Below are positions 8,858-21,203 of a DNA stretch of 64,000 bases, in pieces; the stretch's first letter is position 1; each line of letters starts with the position of its first letter. Position numbers and translations under genes: made by a program. A model generated the notes under the pieces. It saw only the letters and a program-made list of their open reading frames with translations. It ran no database searches and was not told the DNA's origin. The stretch is from Alteromonas halophila (GTDB lineage: Bacteria; Pseudomonadota; Gammaproteobacteria; Enterobacterales; Alteromonadaceae): NCBI RefSeq assembly GCF_014651815.1, contig NZ_BMXP01000003.1, positions 186,001-250,000 of the forward strand, read 5' to 3'.

Positions 8858-11800
8858 TTACTCGTCAGACGAGGATGCGCTGTCAGACTCCGCGTTCAGA
8901 GCTTCAGTCAATGCCTGTTCTGCTTCAGCAGCAGAAACGGACATTTCCTCAATCTCTTCAATGCGTTTCTGAGCACGGCGTTCGTGGTACGCAAAACCGG
9001 TACCCGCCGGGATCAGACGTCCGACAATCACGTTTTCTTTCAGTCCACGCAGGTCATCTTCTTTGCCTTGTACAGCCGCTTCGGTCAGTACGCGCGTTGT
9101 TTCCTGGAACGACGCAGCAGAGATGAACGACTCAGTAGACAGAGACGCCTTGGTGATACCCAACAGTTGTGTATCAATTTCGGCTGGCATCTTGCCTTGT
9201 TTCTCCAGTTCGCGGTTCGCCACTTTCACCATGGCCACTTCAACCTGCTCACCTTCAAGGAACTGACTGTCACCTGGGTGGGTGATGATACACTTACGCA
9301 GCATCTGGCGGATCACCACTTCGATGTGCTTATCGTTAATCTTAACACCCTGCAGACGGTAAACTTCCTGAACCTCGTTCACGATGTAGTTGGATACGGC
9401 AGAGATACCACGCAGACGCAGGATGTCATGCGGCGACTCCGGTCCGTCGGCGATAACTTCACCTTTCTCAACTTTCTCACCTTCAAACACGTTCAGCTGA
9501 CGCCACTTAGGAATCATCTCCTCGTAAGCATCACCCTCTGCTGGTGTAATAACCAGTCGACGCTTGCCTTTGGTTTCTTTACCAAAGCCAATGGTACCGG
9601 TGATTTCAGCAAGAATCGCTGGCTCTTTCGGTTTACGTGCTTCAAACAGATCCGCAACCCGTGGCAGACCACCGGTGATATCCCGCGTCTTCGAGCTTTC
9701 CTGCGGAATACGCGCCAGTACATCACCCGGCTGCGCCATCTTACCTTCAGACGCTTCGATGGTGGTAAAGCTTGGCAGACGGATTTCCTGCAGACCAATC
9801 TCTTCACTTTCCAGGATCAGCTTCGGCTCTTTGGCGTTAACCTTGGCCAGGTCTTTAACAACCACACGGGTCAGACCGGTCAGCTCGTCCTGCTGACTCT
9901 CGGTGTTCGAGTCGTCAACGTCAGCAAAGCTGATTTTCGCCTGTTTCTCGGTGATGATCGGGTGACTGTGCGGATCCCATCCGGCAACAATATCACCAGC
10001 CTGCACCGGAGAACCATCATCAATGGTCAGGGTGGCACCGTAAGGCACTTTATAGCGCTCTTTCTCACGACCCTGGTCATCAATAACCGTCAGTTCCGTA
10101 GAACGTGACACAATCACCACTTTATCGTCGGTGTTGCGTACGTACTTCGCATTGTGCAGTTTCAGGCTACCTGCAGTTTTAACCTGCACGCTGTTTTCAG
10201 CAGAGGCCCGCGATGCCGCACCACCAATGTGGAAGGTACGCATGGTAAGCTGTGTACCCGGTTCACCGATTGACTGTGCAGCGATAACACCCACAGACTC
10301 GCCTTTACCCACCATATTACCGCGGGCAAGGTCACGACCATAACAGTGTGCACACACACCGAAGTCGTTTTCACAGGTGATGACCGACCGTACCATGACC
10401 TGATCAACCGAGTTGGCTTCCAGCATGTCTACCAGAGCTTCGTCCAGCAGTGTGTTGCGGGTAACCAGGACTTCGTCGGTGCCAGGCTTGAGGACGTCTT
10501 CAGAAACCACACGACCCAGTACACGTTCACGTAGCGGCTCAACAACATCACCACCTTCAATCAGCGGTGACATAGTCACACCTTCGTAGGTGCCGCAGTC
10601 AGAGTTGGTGATAACCAAATCCTGCGCAACATCAACCAGACGACGGGTCAGGTACCCTGAGTTCGCTGTCTTCAGTGCGGTATCGGCCAGACCTTTACGT
10701 GCACCGTGGGTTGAGATGAAGTACTGCAGTACGTTCAGACCTTCACGGAAGTTTGCCGTGATAGGCGTTTCGATGATGGAGCCATCTGGCTTGGCCATCA
10801 GACCACGCATACCCGCCAGCTGACGGATCTGAGCGGCACTACCCCGGGCGCCGGAGTCGGCCATCATGTATACCGAGTTGAAGGACTGCTGTTCTTCCTC
10901 TTCACCGTCTTTGTTGATCACAACGTCGGTTTTGAGGTTGTCCATCATCGCCTTAGCGACTTTCTCGTTGGCGTTTGACCAGATATCGATAACTTTGTTG
11001 TAACGCTCACCCGCCGTTACCAGACCGTTCTGGAACTGTTCCTGGATCTCGATAACTTCTTCTTCGGCATCATCAACGATTTTCTTCTTCGCTTCAGGGA
11101 TAACCATGTCATCGATACCGACCGATGCACCCGCAATCATTGCGTAGTGGAAACCGGAGTACATGATTTGGTCAGCCGCGATTACTGTGTCTTTCAGACC
11201 CAGCGAGCGATAGCATTCGTTCAGCAGTTTAGAAATCTGCTTTTTGCCCATTGACTGGTTAATCAGTTCAAAAGGCAGACCTTTTGGCAGGATTAGAGAG
11301 AAAATCGCACGGCCAACCGTGGTGTCGGTCAGGGTGACTTTTTCTTCTTTGCTGCCGTCTTCGGCCACATCGTATTCGGTGATACGCACTTTCACCCGTG
11401 AATGCAGTTCGGCGTTACCGGTACGGTAGGCTTTCTCTGCTTCGTTGGGGCTGGTGAAGACCATGCCTTCGCCAAGACCGTTTACTTTTTCACGTGTCAG
11501 GTAATACAGACCCAGTACAACGTCCTGAGAAGGTACGATGATTGGCTCACCGTTCGCTGGCGACAGGATGTTGTTAGTTGACATCATCAGCGCACGCGCT
11601 TCCAGCTGCGCTTCGATTGTCAGCGGTACGTGTACCGCCATCTGGTCACCGTCGAAGTCAGCGTTGTAGGCCGCACACACCAGTGGGTGCAACTGAATTG
11701 CTTTACCTTCAATGAGGGTCGGCTCAAACGCCTGAATACCCAGACGGTGAAGTGTCGGTGCACGGTTAAGCAGAACCGGGTGTTCACGGATAACTTCATC

Positions 11801-13036
11801 CAGTACGTCCCAGACTTCCGGTGCTTCGCGCTCTACCAGCTTTTTAGCCGCTTTGATGGTGGTGGCAAGACCACGACCTTCCAGCTTGCCGTAGATGAAT
11901 GGCTTGAACAACTCAAGGGCCATCTTCTTAGGCAGACCACACTGATGCAGGCGCAGCGTTGGGCCCACGGTGATAACCGAACGGCCAGAGTAATCAACAC
12001 GCTTACCCAGCAGGTTCTGACGGAAACGCCCCTGCTTACCTTTGATCATATCAGCCAAAGATTTAAGAGGACGCTTGTTAGAGCCGGTGATTGCGCGGCC
12101 ACGACGACCGTTATCCAGTAGCGCATCAACTGCTTCCTGCAGCATACGTTTTTCGTTACGTACGATGATATCCGGTGCCGCCAGGTCTAAGAGACGCTTC
12201 AGACGGTTGTTACGGTTGATAACACGGCGGTACAGATCGTTCAGATCGGAGGTCGCGAAACGGCCACCGTCCAGCGGTACCAGCGGACGTAAGTCTGGTG
12301 GCAGTACTGGCAGAACCGTCATGATCATCCACTCTGGCTTGTTGCCAGACTGTTGGAATGACTCAAGCAGCTTCAGACGCTTGGTAATTTTCTTACGCTT
12401 GGTTTCAGAGTTAATGCTTGGCAGCTCTTCACGCATCGCCGCAACATCGGCATCCACGTCCAGCACTTTCAGCAAATCGAAAACGGCTTCAGCACCCATT
12501 TTGGCGTCGAACTCGTCACCGTGCTCTTCCAGGGCATCCAGGTACTCTTCTTCCGTCAGCAGCTGGCTACGTTCAAGCGTAGTCAGACCCGGCTCGGTCA
12601 CGACATACGATTCGAAGTACAGTACGCGCTCAATATCACGCAGTGTCATGTCCAGCATCAGTCCGATGCGAGACGGCAGTGATTTTAAGAACCAGATATG
12701 GGCAACTGGGCTGGCCAGTTCGATGTGACCCATACGCTCACGACGTACTTTAGTCAGTGTAACTTCAACACCACACTTCTCACAGATAACACCACGGTGC
12801 TTCAGGCGCTTATATTTACCGCACAGACACTCGTAGTCTTTTACCGGACCAAAGATACGGGCACAGAACAGACCGTCACGCTCAGGCTTGAACGTACGAT
12901 AGTTAATCGTTTCAGGCTTTTTAACCTCACCGAATGACCATGAGCGGATCATGTCCGGTGACGAAAGACCGATTCGGATATTATCGAATTCTTCCGTTTT
13001 GTTTTGTTGCTTTAGAAACTTTAATAAGTCTTTCAC
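8858..13036 (-). CDS. rpoC: RNA polymerase beta' subunit
   Basis: This is the catalytic large subunit of RNA polymerase, 1392 residues, close to the gammaproteobacterial norm. Seen: the N-terminal zinc site C70, C72, C85, C88 (CLCGKYK to CEKCGVEV), the active-site Mg loop [12 protein letters not shown] near residue 460, the second zinc cluster around [14 protein letters not shown], and an acidic, serine-rich tail. The start is a GTG at 13036 (MKDLLKFLK), the same unusual start codon as E. coli rpoC; an out-of-frame ATG overlaps it. It follows rpoB after 82 bp that include a small hairpin (CCCGGCATTACTGCCGGG near 13067-13084). Confidence 0.98.
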   Translation of the reverse strand: MKDLLKFLKQQNKTEEFDNIRIGLSSPDMIRSWSFGEVKKPETINYRTFKPERDGLFCARIFGPVKDYECLCGKYKRLKHRGVICEKCGVEVTLTKVRRERMGHIELASPVAHIWFLKSLPSRIGLMLDMTLRDIERVLYFESYVVTEPGLTTLERSQLLTEEEYLDALEEHGDEFDAKMGAEAVFDLLKVLDVDADVAAMREELPSINSETKRKKITKRLKLLESFQQSGNKPEWMIMTVLPVLPPDLRPLVPLDGGRFATSDLNDLYRRVINRNNRLKRLLDLAAPDIIVRNEKRMLQEAVDALLDNGRRGRAITGSNKRPLKSLADMIKGKQGRFRQNLLGKRVDYSGRSVITVGPTLRLHQCGLPKKMALELFKPFIYGKLEGRGLATTIKAAKKLVEREAPEVWDVLDEVIREHPVLLNRAPTLHRLGIQAFEPTLIEGKAIQLHPLVCAAYNADFDGDQMAVHVPLTIEAQLEARALMMSTNNILSPANGEPIIVPSQDVVLGLYYLTREKVNGLGEGMVFTSPNEAEKAYRTGNAELHSRVKVRITEYDVAEDGSKEEKVTLTDTTVGRAIFSLILPKGLPFELINQSMGKKQISKLLNECYRSLGLKDTVIAADQIMYSGFHYAMIAGASVGIDDMVIPEAKKKIVDDAEEEVIEIQEQFQNGLVTAGERYNKVIDIWSNANEKVAKAMMDNLKTDVVINKDGEEEEQQSFNSVYMMADSGARGSAAQIRQLAGMRGLMAKPDGSIIETPITANFREGLNVLQYFISTHGARKGLADTALKTANSGYLTRRLVDVAQDLVITNSDCGTYEGVTMSPLIEGGDVVEPLRERVLGRVVSEDVLKPGTDEVLVTRNTLLDEALVDMLEANSVDQVMVRSVITCENDFGVCAHCYGRDLARGNMVGKGESVGVIAAQSIGEPGTQLTMRTFHIGGAASRASAENSVQVKTAGSLKLHNAKYVRNTDDKVVIVSRSTELTVIDDQGREKERYKVPYGATLTIDDGSPVQAGDIVAGWDPHSHPIITEKQAKISFADVDDSNTESQQDELTGLTRVVVKDLAKVNAKEPKLILESEEIGLQEIRLPSFTTIEASEGKMAQPGDVLARIPQESSKTRDITGGLPRVADLFEARKPKEPAILAEITGTIGFGKETKGKRRLVITPAEGDAYEEMIPKWRQLNVFEGEKVEKGEVIADGPESPHDILRLRGISAVSNYIVNEVQEVYRLQGVKINDKHIEVVIRQMLRKCIITHPGDSQFLEGEQVEVAMVKVANRELEKQGKMPAEIDTQLLGITKASLSTESFISAASFQETTRVLTEAAVQGKEDDLRGLKENVIVGRLIPAGTGFAYHERRAQKRIEEIEEMSVSAAEAEQALTEALNAESDSASSSDE

Positions 13037-13118
13037 ATTACTCTCCCGGCGGAGTCAGTTTCTCAAACCCGGCATTACTGCCGGGTCATTATCTCAAGTC
13101 AGTATCACGACCGACGTG

Positions 13119-16100
13119 TTAGTTGTTTTCTTCAAGCTCGATGTTGATACCCAGCGAGCGAATTTCTTTCAACAACACGTTGAAGGATTCAGGCATGCCT
13201 GGCTCCATTCTGTGGTCGCCATCGACGATGTTCTTGTACATCTTGGTACGGCCATTCACATCATCCGATTTCACAGTCAGCATTTCCTGCAGCGTATACG
13301 CCGCACCGTATGCTTCCAGTGCCCACACTTCCATTTCACCGAAGCGCTGGCCACCGAACTGTGCTTTACCACCCAGAGGCTGCTGCGTTACCAGGCTGTA
13401 AGAGCCAGTAGAACGCGCGTGCATCTTGTCATCGACAAGGTGGTTAAGTTTCAGCATGTACATGTAACCTACTGTTACAGGGCGCTCAAAGGTACGACCG
13501 GTACGACCGTCATACAGCGGGATCTGACCGCTTTCTGGCAGGTCGGCCAGTTTCAGCATTTCTTTGATTTCCGACTCGCGGGCACCATCAAATACAGGTG
13601 TCGCTACCGGAACCCCTTTACGCAGGTTATTTGCAAGACGTTTGACTTCATCGTCGCTAAAGCTGTCGAGATCAACTTGCTGATGGTTTTCACCTAACTC
13701 GTACACTTCTTTAATAAAGTCACGCAGCTTGGCCATCTCTGCCTGCTCTTTGAGCATGCGGTCAATCTTCACGCCAAGACCGTGCGCAGCCATCCCAAGA
13801 TGCGTCTCGAGGATCTGACCGATGTTCATCCGTGACGGTACACCCAGTGGGTTCAGAACGATGTCAACCGGCGTACCGTGCTCATCGTAAGGCATGTCTT
13901 CAACCGGGATTACCGTTGAGATAACACCTTTGTTACCGTGACGGCCGGCCATCTTGTCACCAGGCTGGATGTGACGTTTCACCGCAAGGTAAACCTTCAC
14001 GATCTTCAGTACACCCGGTGCCAGATCATCACCTTGAGTGATCTTGCGACGTTTTACTTCGAACTTCTTGTCGAAGTCGGCTTTGATTTCGTCATGCTGC
14101 TCAGCAATCTGGTCAAGCTCTAACTGTGCATCTTCGTCTTTCAGTGGAATATCAAACCACTTCTCACGCGGTACACCGTCCAGCTTGGCTTCATCCACAC
14201 CGTTACGCAGCAGCGCGTTACGGGCACGGGCAAAGATACCATCAGCCAGGATGTTGAATTCATCCGACAGGTCTTTTTTGACCTGACGCAGCTGCATGTC
14301 TTCGATTTCCAGCGCACGCTTGTCTTTTTCCACACCATCGCGGGTAAAGACCTGAACGTCGATTACGGTACCGTGTACCGAGTTTGGTACGCGCAGCGAC
14401 GTATCTTTAACGTCTGACGCTTTCTCACCGAAGATTGCTCTTAACAGTTTCTCTTCTGGTGTCAGTTGCGTTTCACCCTTAGGTGTCACCTTACCAGTCA
14501 GAATGTCGCCGCCTTTCACTTCTGCACCAATGTAAACAACGCCTGACTCGTCAAGCTTGCTTAGTGCAGACTCACCCACGTTCGGAATATCAGAAGAAAT
14601 CTCTTCTGGCCCCAGCTTAGTATCACGGGCGATACAGCTGAGTTCCTGAATGTGGATGGTGGTGAAGCGGTCTTCCTGAGCAACGCGCTCAGAAATAAGG
14701 ATTGAATCCTCAAAGTTGTAACCATTCCAGGGCATGAACGCGATACGCATGTTCTGGCCCAGTGCCAGGTCACCCAAATCGGTCGACGGGCCATCGGCCA
14801 GTACGTCACCGGTCACAATCGGGTCGCCAACGCTACAGGTTGGACGCTGATTGATGCAGGTGTTCTGGTTAGAACGGGTGTACTTGGTCAGGTTATAGAT
14901 GTCGATACCGGCTTCGCCAGGCAGCATTTCATCTTCATTGACCTTGATAACGATGCGACTTGCGTCGACGTAATCAACGGTACCACCGCGTTTCGCCACA
15001 ACTGTTACGCCAGAGTCAACCGCAATGGTCTTCTCCATACCGGTACCAACCAGCGGCTTATCAGCGCGGAGCGTCGGTACAGCCTGACGTTGCATGTTGG
15101 CACCCATCAGTGCACGGTTGGCGTCATCGTGTTCCAGGAACGGGATAATGCTGGCCGCAATCGACACAATCTGCTGTGGCGATACGTCCATATATTTAAT
15201 GTCTTCTTTTGGCATCAGCGTGGTTTCACCACGGTGACGACAAGGGATCAGATCATCAACCAGTTCGCCATTTTCCGTCAGTGCCACGTTTGCCTGAGCA
15301 ATTGGGTACTGACCTTCTTCAATGGCCGACAGGTAATCAATTTCATCACCCACCATGCCATCGCTGATACGACGGAATGGGGTTTCAAGGAAACCAAAGT
15401 CATTGGTACGTGCGAAACTCGCCAGCGAGTTGATCAGACCAATGTTTGGTCCTTCCGGCGTTTCAATTGGGCACAGACGACCATAGTGAGTCGGGTGTAC
15501 GTCTCGTACTTCGAAGCCTGCACGCTCACGGGTCAGACCGCCTGGGCCAAGCGCAGAAATACGACGCTTGTGCGTCACTTCTGACAGTGGGTTGTTCTGA
15601 TCCATAAACTGCGACAGCTGTGATGAGCCAAAGAACTCTTTCACGGCTGCTGAGATTGGCTTCGCGTTGATCAGATCCTGCGGCATGATGTTATCAAGAT
15701 CGCCTAAGCTCAGACGTTCTTTAACCGCACGCTCAACACGCACCAGACCGACACGGAACTGGTTTTCAGCCATTTCGCCAACAGAACGGATACGACGGTT
15801 ACCCAGGTGATCGATGTCATCCACTTCGTCTTTACCGTCACGGATTTGGATAAGCTGTTTCATCACAGCGATGATGTCGTCTTTATCCAGCGTGCCAGAG
15901 CCGGTCAGCTCATCACGGCCCAGACGGCGGTTGAACTTCATTCGACCCACCGACGACAGGTCGTAACGTTCGTCTGAGAAGAACAGGTTGTCGAACAACG
16001 CTTCGGCTGCATCTTTTGTCGGCGGCTCACCTGGACGCATCATACGGTAGATTTCTACCAACGCTTCCAGACGATTCGTTGTTGAATCGATACGCAGTGT

Positions 16101-17150
16101 ATCAGACAGGTATGAACCGTGATCCAGCTCATTAATGTACAATGTCTGGAATTCTTTAATGCCCGCCTGACTTAAGGCTGCCAGATTTTCCAGGTTTAGT
16201 TCATCGTTAGCATTAACAATGACTTCACCGGTGTCTTCGTTCACGTAAGTTGCGGCGAATACACGGCCAATCAGATAGTCCGCCGGCACTTCCAGCTCGG
16301 TAATCTTGGCTTTTTCCAGGCTGCGTGTGTGGCGTGCAGAAATACGACGGCCAGTTTCTACCAGCACGTTACCTTCTGCATCCAGAATATCGAACTGAGC
16401 GGTTTCACCGCGCAGGCGATCTGCGACCACTTCCATCATCAGACGGTCGTCATCTATGCGTACCTGCACTTTGTCGAAGAACATGTCCAGAATTTCTTCT
16501 GTAGACATCTCCAGCGCGCGCAGAATAATTGACGCGGGTAACTTGCGGCGACGGTCGATACGGACAAACAGGTTGTCTTTCGGGTCGAACTCAAAGTCCA
16601 GCCACGAACCACGGTAAGGAATTACACGTGCGTTATACAGAACTTTGCCTGAGGAGTGCGTCTTGCCTTTGTCATGATCAAAGAATACACCGGGTGAACG
16701 GTGCAACTGAGAAACAATAACCCGCTCTGTGCCATTGATGACGAACGTACCGTTCTCTGTCATCAGTGGGATCTCGCCCATGTACACTTCTTGTTCTTTA
16801 ATGTCTTTTACGGTACCGGGGGCGGCTTCTTTGTCAAACAGAACCAGACGCAGTTTTACTCTTAGCGGTGCCGAGAAGGTGACGCCACGGATCTGACACT
16901 CTTTAACGTCAAAAACTGGCTCACCCAGACGATAGCTAACGAACTGCAGCTCTGAGTTGCCTGAATAACTTTTTATTGGGAATACAGAACGGAATGCAGC
17001 TTCCAGACCATACTGAGCGTCGGTATCTACCTCAATGAATTTTTTGAAGGAATCAAGCTGAATTGAAAGAAGGTATGGAATTTCCAATACCTGAGGGCGT
17101 TTGCCAAAATCCTTACGGATACGTTTCTTTTCGCTATAAGAGTAAACCAT
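13119..17150 (-). CDS. rpoB: RNA polymerase beta subunit
   Basis: The second-largest RNA polymerase subunit, 1343 residues, full length. Rifampicin-pocket sequences are present and look wild type: [20 protein letters not shown] and [10 protein letters not shown]. The C-terminal [19 protein letters not shown] segment, conserved in bacterial beta subunits, is intact. The start ATG at 17150 ([13 protein letters not shown]) has a GAGGAA ribosome-binding site. It is transcribed after rplL through the attenuator hairpin at 17380-17410. Confidence 0.98.
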   Translation of the reverse strand: MVYSYSEKKRIRKDFGKRPQVLEIPYLLSIQLDSFKKFIEVDTDAQYGLEAAFRSVFPIKSYSGNSELQFVSYRLGEPVFDVKECQIRGVTFSAPLRVKLRLVLFDKEAAPGTVKDIKEQEVYMGEIPLMTENGTFVINGTERVIVSQLHRSPGVFFDHDKGKTHSSGKVLYNARVIPYRGSWLDFEFDPKDNLFVRIDRRRKLPASIILRALEMSTEEILDMFFDKVQVRIDDDRLMMEVVADRLRGETAQFDILDAEGNVLVETGRRISARHTRSLEKAKITELEVPADYLIGRVFAATYVNEDTGEVIVNANDELNLENLAALSQAGIKEFQTLYINELDHGSYLSDTLRIDSTTNRLEALVEIYRMMRPGEPPTKDAAEALFDNLFFSDERYDLSSVGRMKFNRRLGRDELTGSGTLDKDDIIAVMKQLIQIRDGKDEVDDIDHLGNRRIRSVGEMAENQFRVGLVRVERAVKERLSLGDLDNIMPQDLINAKPISAAVKEFFGSSQLSQFMDQNNPLSEVTHKRRISALGPGGLTRERAGFEVRDVHPTHYGRLCPIETPEGPNIGLINSLASFARTNDFGFLETPFRRISDGMVGDEIDYLSAIEEGQYPIAQANVALTENGELVDDLIPCRHRGETTLMPKEDIKYMDVSPQQIVSIAASIIPFLEHDDANRALMGANMQRQAVPTLRADKPLVGTGMEKTIAVDSGVTVVAKRGGTVDYVDASRIVIKVNEDEMLPGEAGIDIYNLTKYTRSNQNTCINQRPTCSVGDPIVTGDVLADGPSTDLGDLALGQNMRIAFMPWNGYNFEDSILISERVAQEDRFTTIHIQELSCIARDTKLGPEEISSDIPNVGESALSKLDESGVVYIGAEVKGGDILTGKVTPKGETQLTPEEKLLRAIFGEKASDVKDTSLRVPNSVHGTVIDVQVFTRDGVEKDKRALEIEDMQLRQVKKDLSDEFNILADGIFARARNALLRNGVDEAKLDGVPREKWFDIPLKDEDAQLELDQIAEQHDEIKADFDKKFEVKRRKITQGDDLAPGVLKIVKVYLAVKRHIQPGDKMAGRHGNKGVISTVIPVEDMPYDEHGTPVDIVLNPLGVPSRMNIGQILETHLGMAAHGLGVKIDRMLKEQAEMAKLRDFIKEVYELGENHQQVDLDSFSDDEVKRLANNLRKGVPVATPVFDGARESEIKEMLKLADLPESGQIPLYDGRTGRTFERPVTVGYMYMLKLNHLVDDKMHARSTGSYSLVTQQPLGGKAQFGGQRFGEMEVWALEAYGAAYTLQEMLTVKSDDVNGRTKMYKNIVDGDHRMEPGMPESFNVLLKEIRSLGINIELEENN

Positions 17151-17379
17151 GGGTTCCTCAGCCTGCTGATTTATGACCCAACCTGCCGTTTGTTATGTGT
17201 TTTAGACATAGCAAACAACAAACTTCCACGACCCTTTTACCGGGCAATTTCACCAGCATATAACAAAAACGGTACAATTATTAGCTAACTGACTGGTTTT
17301 CTGCATATTTGTGGTGATCCGGTAGTGCGCCTGGTGCGATACAATCAAGGGTTAAAAACTGTACACCATACAGCGCAAA

Positions 17380-17410
17380 AAGGCTGGTGGTCAATACAAC
17401 CACCAGCCTT
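17380..17410 (-). terminator. rplL-rpoB attenuator hairpin
   Basis: A perfect 12-bp stem (AAGGCTGGTGGT / ACCACCAGCCTT) with a 7-nt loop, followed on the minus strand by TTTTTGCGC. It lies 32 bp downstream of rplL. In E. coli the same place holds a partial terminator that lowers rpoBC transcription relative to L7/L12, and the same role is inferred here. The roughly 230 bp from here to rpoB contain nothing else I recognise. Confidence 0.8.
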
Positions 17411-17442
17411 GCCGTTTCAGGCAGGTAATCTGAACAAACAGA

Positions 17443-17820
17443 TTACTTGATTTCTACTTCTGCACCAGCTTCTTCAAGCTCTTTCTTCAGTGCTTCAGCG
17501 TCATCTTTGCTTACGCCTTCTTTGATAGCTTTAGGAGCAGACTCAACTACTTCTTTCGCTTCTTTCAGGCCAAGACCAGTCGCGCCGCGAACTGCTTTGA
17601 TGACTGCAACTTTGTTGCCGCCGAATGAAGTCATAACAACGTCGAATTCAGTCTTTTCTTCAGCTGGAGCAGCGTCGCCGCCAGCTGCTGGACCTGCAAC
17701 TGCAACTGCTGCAGATGCTTCAACGCCGAATTTTTCTTCAGCTGCTTCGATTAGCTCAACCAGTTCCATAACTGGCATTTCAGCAATCGCGTTCAAGATA
17801 TCTTCTTTGGTTAGAGCCAT
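17443..17820 (-). CDS. rplL: 50S ribosomal protein L7/L12
   Basis: The ribosome-stalk protein that recruits translation GTPases. It has 125 residues: an N-terminal dimerisation helix region ([20 protein letters not shown]), a flexible Ala/Gly/Pro hinge (about residues 37-57), and the compact C-terminal domain [20 protein letters not shown]. The sequence ends [13 protein letters not shown]. It is low in aromatic residues and very acidic, as expected. It lies 56 bp downstream of rplJ, in the L10-L7/L12 pair that is translationally regulated by the L10 complex. Confidence 0.98.
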   Translation of the reverse strand: MALTKEDILNAIAEMPVMELVELIEAAEEKFGVEASAAVAVAGPAAGGDAAPAEEKTEFDVVMTSFGGNKVAVIKAVRGATGLGLKEAKEVVESAPKAIKEGVSKDDAEALKKELEEAGAEVEIK

Positions 17821-17876
17821 TTCTCTAAACTCCTGGGTTTAATATGTTAAAAAAATCAATATGCCAAAAACGAAAA

Positions 17877-18395
17877 TTACTTCTCGTCTTTGATCGCCGC
17901 CAATACGCGCACAAACTTCGAAGGCACTTCGTTGACTGTTCGAACGAACTTGCCAACAGGTGCTTTGAAGGTTGCAAGTACTTTTGCAAGTGCTTCGTCG
18001 CGGGTAGGTAGTGCTGCCACTGCGTCCAGTTTTTCCGGACCAAGCAGACCGTCGCCCAGAGACAGTGCGGTAACTTCTAGCTTCTTATTAGTTTTTCCAA
18101 AGTCTTTGAAAAGACGTGCCGCACCACCAGGTGCGTCAATGGAGAAACCGTAAATAAGCGGGCCAGTTAATGCACTGTCCATGTCTTCGAACTTGCTGCC
18201 TTCAAACGCACGTTTTGCCAGTGTGTTACGAATTACCTTCAGGTAAACGCCTTGTTCACGAGCTTTGATGCGCAGGTCAGTCAGTTCGGCAACTTCCATC
18301 CCACGGTATTCAGCGACGGCAACGGATAGAGCGCGAGATGCAACATCGGAAACCTCTGCTACGATCTCTTTTTTTGCTGCTAAGCCTAATGCCAC
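17877..18395 (-). CDS. rplJ: 50S ribosomal protein L10
   Basis: L10 anchors L7/L12 dimers to the 23S rRNA GTPase centre and represses its own mRNA. I choose the GTG at 18395 ([17 protein letters not shown], 172 residues). It has AAGAGG 8 nt upstream; a GTG three codons earlier overlaps that ribosome-binding site. The family pattern is clear: an N-terminal [19 protein letters not shown] helix, [28 protein letters not shown], and a C-terminal helix for L7/L12 binding. A 294-bp leader with the L10 regulatory RNA separates it from rplA. Confidence 0.97.
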   Translation of the reverse strand: MALGLAAKKEIVAEVSDVASRALSVAVAEYRGMEVAELTDLRIKAREQGVYLKVIRNTLAKRAFEGSKFEDMDSALTGPLIYGFSIDAPGGAARLFKDFGKTNKKLEVTALSLGDGLLGPEKLDAVAALPTRDEALAKVLATFKAPVGKFVRTVNEVPSKFVRVLAAIKDEK

Positions 18396-18528
18396 TGAGT
18401 TCACCTCTTTGTATCTGACATTTGAAGCCTTTACTTCGCCTGTCAGGGTTCACAGATTGATACCTAAGACTCTCGCCTTTGGTACCGCTCCACGGTGTTT
18501 GTTACCCCAGAGAGTCTGAGTCAAACCA

Positions 18529-18616
18529 CCGTCTGCGCAGGTTTACTATTAAGTTGCATGCTCAATGCTAAAGTTCTCTTACCTCTTTAGCGTGCAACAC
18601 CTGCGGTCTTGGACGG
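18529..18616 (-). ncRNA. Ribosomal protein L10 leader (rplJL autoregulatory element)
   Basis: On the minus strand, CCGTCCAAGACCGCAGGTG pairs with a downstream CCTGCGCAGACGG: CCGTC/GACGG, CGCAGG/CCTGCG and GTTGC/GCAAC stems, with an inner TAAAG/CTTTA arm. The GUCCAAGACCGCAGG sequence and kinked layout match the E. coli L10 leader, where the L10(L7/L12)4 complex binds and represses translation. It lies about 130-220 nt upstream of the rplJ start. Only the core is given. Confidence 0.8.
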
Positions 18617-18668
18617 GAACTGTCATCATAGATAACAGCTCCAACCCATATTCTTTTTACAAGAGAAA

Positions 18669-18683
18669 CCGGCGCACTGCCGG
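18669..18683 (-). terminator. Weak hairpin after rplA
   Basis: CCGGC-AGTGC-GCCGG followed by TTTCTCTT on the minus strand, just past the rplA stop codon. The stem is short and the U-run interrupted, so it is at most a partial terminator between rplKA and rplJL. Confidence 0.4.
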
Positions 18684-18689
18684 CAGGAC

Positions 18690-19385
18690 TTACAGGCCTA
18701 CAGAGCCTTTATCAACGGCAACACCGGCACCCATTGTGGTGCTCAAGCTTACCTTCTTGATATACATACCTTTGGCTGAAGAAGGCTTGGCTTTCTTCAG
18801 TGCATCCAGCAGCGCTTCCAGGTTTTCCTGGATTTGGTTTGCTTCAAACGCAATTTTACCAATGCTGGCGTGGATGATGCCGTTCTTGTCGTTACGGTAG
18901 CGAACCTGACCCGCTTTTGCGTTTTTAACCGCGGTAGCAACATCTGGTGTTACTGTACCGGTTTTAGGGTTAGGCATCAGACCACGTGGGCCCAGGATTT
19001 GACCTAGCTGACCAACAACGCGCATCGCGTCCGGGCTGGCTACAACAACGTCAAAGTTCATTTCGCCTTTCTTAACCTGCTCAGCAAGGTCGTCCATGCC
19101 AACGATGTCAGCACCGGCTTCTTTCGCGGCATCCGCGTTAGCGCCTTGTGTGAATACCGCTACGCGAACGTCTTTACCCGTGCCGTTTGGCAGTACTGTT
19201 GCACCGCGAACGTTCTGGTCAGATTTCTTCGCATCGATACCCAGGTTAACTGAAACGTCAATGCTTTCAGCAAACTTGGCAGTGGCCAGTTCTTTGAGCA
19301 GCGCTACCGCTTCATTAATTTCGTACTCTTTTGTCGCGTCTACTTTGTCGCGGATAAGACGAGCGCGTTTCGTTAATTTAGCCAT
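18690..19385 (-). CDS. rplA: 50S ribosomal protein L1
   Basis: L1 forms the mobile L1 stalk that guides E-site tRNA, and in E. coli it represses the rplKA mRNA. The 231 residues match the family length, with the expected N-terminal [16 protein letters not shown], the [11 protein letters not shown] segment, [15 protein letters not shown], and C-terminal [20 protein letters not shown]. It lies 4 bp after rplK, so the two are almost certainly translationally coupled. It looks complete. Confidence 0.98.
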   Translation of the reverse strand: MAKLTKRARLIRDKVDATKEYEINEAVALLKELATAKFAESIDVSVNLGIDAKKSDQNVRGATVLPNGTGKDVRVAVFTQGANADAAKEAGADIVGMDDLAEQVKKGEMNFDVVVASPDAMRVVGQLGQILGPRGLMPNPKTGTVTPDVATAVKNAKAGQVRYRNDKNGIIHASIGKIAFEANQIQENLEALLDALKKAKPSSAKGMYIKKVSLSTTMGAGVAVDKGSVGL

Positions 19386-19389
19386 TCGA

Positions 19390-19818
19390 TTAGTCCTCTA
19401 CGTTCAAGCCCATGGCGCGAGCAGAACCCGCGATAGTGCGAACCGCTGCATCCATATCAGCCGCAGTCAGATCCGGCTCTTTGGTTTTCGCGATTTCTTC
19501 TAACTGAGCGCGGGTAACGGTGCCCACTTTCTCAGTGTTAGGACGGCCAGAACCGCTCTTGATGCCCGCTGCTTTTTTCAGCAGGTAAGAAGCTGGAGGC
19601 GTTTTAGTTACGAATGTGAAAGAACGATCTTCGTATACCGTGATTTCCACTGGTACCGGAGCGCCTTTTTCCAGGCTATCTGTTTTCGCGTTGAACGCTT
19701 TACAGAATTCCATGATGTTCACACCGTGCTGACCCAGTGCAGGACCAACCGGTGGACTTGGGTTTGCAGCACCCGCTGCAACCTGAAGCTTAATTAAGCC
19801 ACTTACTTTTTTAGCCAT
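19390..19818 (-). CDS. rplK: 50S ribosomal protein L11
   Basis: L11 binds the 23S rRNA GTPase-associated centre and is needed for RelA activation. It has 142 residues with the Pro-rich N-terminal region ([20 protein letters not shown]) and the rRNA-binding C-terminal domain ending [16 protein letters not shown]. Ribosome-binding site AGAGAGAG precedes the ATG at 19818. It is the first gene after the nusG terminator and has its own strong promoter about 90 bp upstream. Confidence 0.98.
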   Translation of the reverse strand: MAKKVSGLIKLQVAAGAANPSPPVGPALGQHGVNIMEFCKAFNAKTDSLEKGAPVPVEITVYEDRSFTFVTKTPPASYLLKKAAGIKSGSGRPNTEKVGTVTRAQLEEIAKTKEPDLTAADMDAAVRTIAGSARAMGLNVED

Positions 19819-19908
19819 TATTAATGCTCTCTCTGTTGGGTCTGACGCCTCGCAAGTATTGAGAATACGTGCTCAATCGGCTCCCCGTTTCCGTTTAAAA
19901 GGGCGCGC

Positions 19909-19937
19909 ATTATATAAGGTGATTAAAACCTATGCAA
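19909..19937 (-). promoter_or_regulatory. rplK promoter
   Basis: Minus strand: -35 TTGCAT (19932-19937), 17-bp spacer, -10 TATAAT (19909-19914), then a GC-rich discriminator GCGCGCCC, the pattern of growth-rate-controlled ribosomal protein promoters. It would give a leader of about 85 nt for rplKA and is placed just after the nusG terminator. Confidence 0.85.
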
Positions 19938-19988
19938 CCCATAATTTGCGTGTTTTCTGAACTTGGTCTACGCCGTATCAGAAAACAA

Positions 19989-20012
19989 AAAAGAGCGCCG
20001 TTGCGCTCTTTT
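19989..20012 (-). terminator. nusG Rho-independent terminator
   Basis: A perfect 10-bp stem AAAAGAGCGC / GCGCTCTTTT with a 4-nt loop and a following T-run on the minus strand, 28 bp downstream of nusG. It ends the tRNA-Trp-secE-nusG unit. Confidence 0.9.
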
Positions 20013-20040
20013 ACTGCCCCGCTCTGTTGAGCGGAATGTA

Positions 20041-20586
20041 TCAGCCTTTCTCGACCTGACCGAACTCCAGTTCGACAGGGGTTGAGCGGCCAAAAATCAG
20101 AACCGATACTTTTACGCGGCTTTTTTCGTAGTCGACTTCTTCGACCACGCCGTTGAAGTCGGCAAATGGTCCATCGATAACACGCACCACTTCGCCTGGT
20201 TCAAACAGGGTTTTCGGTTTCGGTTTATCCACCGACTCTTCCAGACGGTTAAGAATGGCATCGGCCTCTTTTTGCGAAATCGGCATTGGGCGTTCCGCAG
20301 AACCGCCGATGAAACCCAGCACCCGCGGTACACTTTTCACCAGGTGCCACGAGTCTTCGTTCATTTCCATTTCTACCAGCACGTAGCCTGGGTAGAATTT
20401 ACGCTCAGATTTACGTTTCTGGCCAGCACGCATTTCAACTACTTCTTCTGTCGGTACCAGTACCTGACCGAAGTAGTCTTCCATGTTGTGCATTTTGATG
20501 TATTCAAGCAGGGTCTTTTTTACCCGTGACTCATATTGAGAATAGGCCTGAACCACATACCATCTTTTCTTTTTTTCTTCAGACAT
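20041..20586 (-). CDS. nusG: Transcription termination/antitermination factor NusG
   Basis: NusG binds RNA polymerase, suppresses pausing and links it to Rho or to ribosomal S10. It has 181 residues: the N-terminal NGN domain ([19 protein letters not shown], then [18 protein letters not shown]) and a C-terminal KOW domain ([20 protein letters not shown]). The start ATG at 20586 lies 3 bp after the secE stop, so the genes are coupled. Full length and unremarkable. Confidence 0.98.
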   Translation of the reverse strand: MSEEKKKRWYVVQAYSQYESRVKKTLLEYIKMHNMEDYFGQVLVPTEEVVEMRAGQKRKSERKFYPGYVLVEMEMNEDSWHLVKSVPRVLGFIGGSAERPMPISQKEADAILNRLEESVDKPKPKTLFEPGEVVRVIDGPFADFNGVVEEVDYEKSRVKVSVLIFGRSTPVELEFGQVEKG

Positions 20587-20589
20587 CGT

Positions 20590-20967
20590 TTACGCTCCTA
20601 TTCCCGTGATAAAACTGACAAGGCGTACCATGATGCCATCGATGCCCCACAGAATAAGTGCCATTACCAGCGTTGCCGCCAGTACAATCAGCGTCGTCTG
20701 GTTCGCTTCCTGGCGCGATGGCCATACAACCTTACGCACTTCCATGCGGGACTCTTTGGCGAAGGTCAGAAACGCACTGCCTTTGGTCGTGGTCGCGGCT
20801 ATTAAACCGGCAATAACGACAACTGCCACGGCGGCCAGTGCGCGATACAGCACAGAGATCTCGCCGTACATTGTGTTGGCCGTTACCAGGCCACCTAGCA
20901 GGGCAATAACGACCAGCCACTTCACCATGTCCAACGCATTGGACGGATTTTCCGTTTTTTCGCTCAT
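20590..20967 (-). CDS. secE: Preprotein translocase subunit SecE
   Basis: The essential gamma subunit clamping SecY in the SecYEG channel. It has 125 residues with three membrane helices (about 15-33, 38-57 and 93-115), the E. coli-type long form. The conserved cytoplasmic amphipathic segment SRMEVRKVVWPSRQEANQTT precedes the last helix. It follows tRNA-Trp by about 65 bp in the same transcript. Confidence 0.97.
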   Translation of the reverse strand: MSEKTENPSNALDMVKWLVVIALLGGLVTANTMYGEISVLYRALAAVAVVVIAGLIAATTTKGSAFLTFAKESRMEVRKVVWPSRQEANQTTLIVLAATLVMALILWGIDGIMVRLVSFITGIGA

Positions 20968-21032
20968 GTCACGATCCTAGCACTTACTGCGTCTTTATCA
21001 GGCTCACGTCTCTGCGTGACCACTATATAATC

Positions 21033-21109
21033 TGGCAGGGGTGGAGGGACTCGAACCCCCAACCATCGGTTTTGGAGACCGCTGTTCTACCAATTCGAAC
21101 TACACCCCT
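21033..21109 (-). tRNA. tRNA-Trp (anticodon CCA)
   Basis: A 77-nt cloverleaf including an encoded 3' CCA. Acceptor stem AGGGGTG/CACCCCT, D stem GTTC/GAAC, anticodon loop CTCCAAA with CCA, T loop TTCGAGT. It sits just before secE, as tRNA-Trp does in many gammaproteobacteria, and must be excised from the secE-nusG transcript. Confidence 0.97.
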
Positions 21110-21203
21110 GTGGTGTGCGTTAGCGCACAAAATCAACTTACACTGCCCTTGTGATAGTAGCGTTTTTCTTAGGAAAGTGCGGTATCGCAAGGGAGGGACG
21201 CGT

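Noticed and set aside
8627..10108. A 493-codon open frame on the plus strand, antisense to rpoC
   Set aside because: It mirrors the rpoC coding strand, has odd composition (Phe, Thr, Arg, Gln rich) and no domain; a long antisense shadow caused by codon bias.
13067..13084. The CCCGGCATTACTGCCGGG hairpin between rpoB and rpoC as a terminator
   Set aside because: No U-run follows and rpoC must be co-transcribed with rpoB; more likely an mRNA-processing or stability hairpin.
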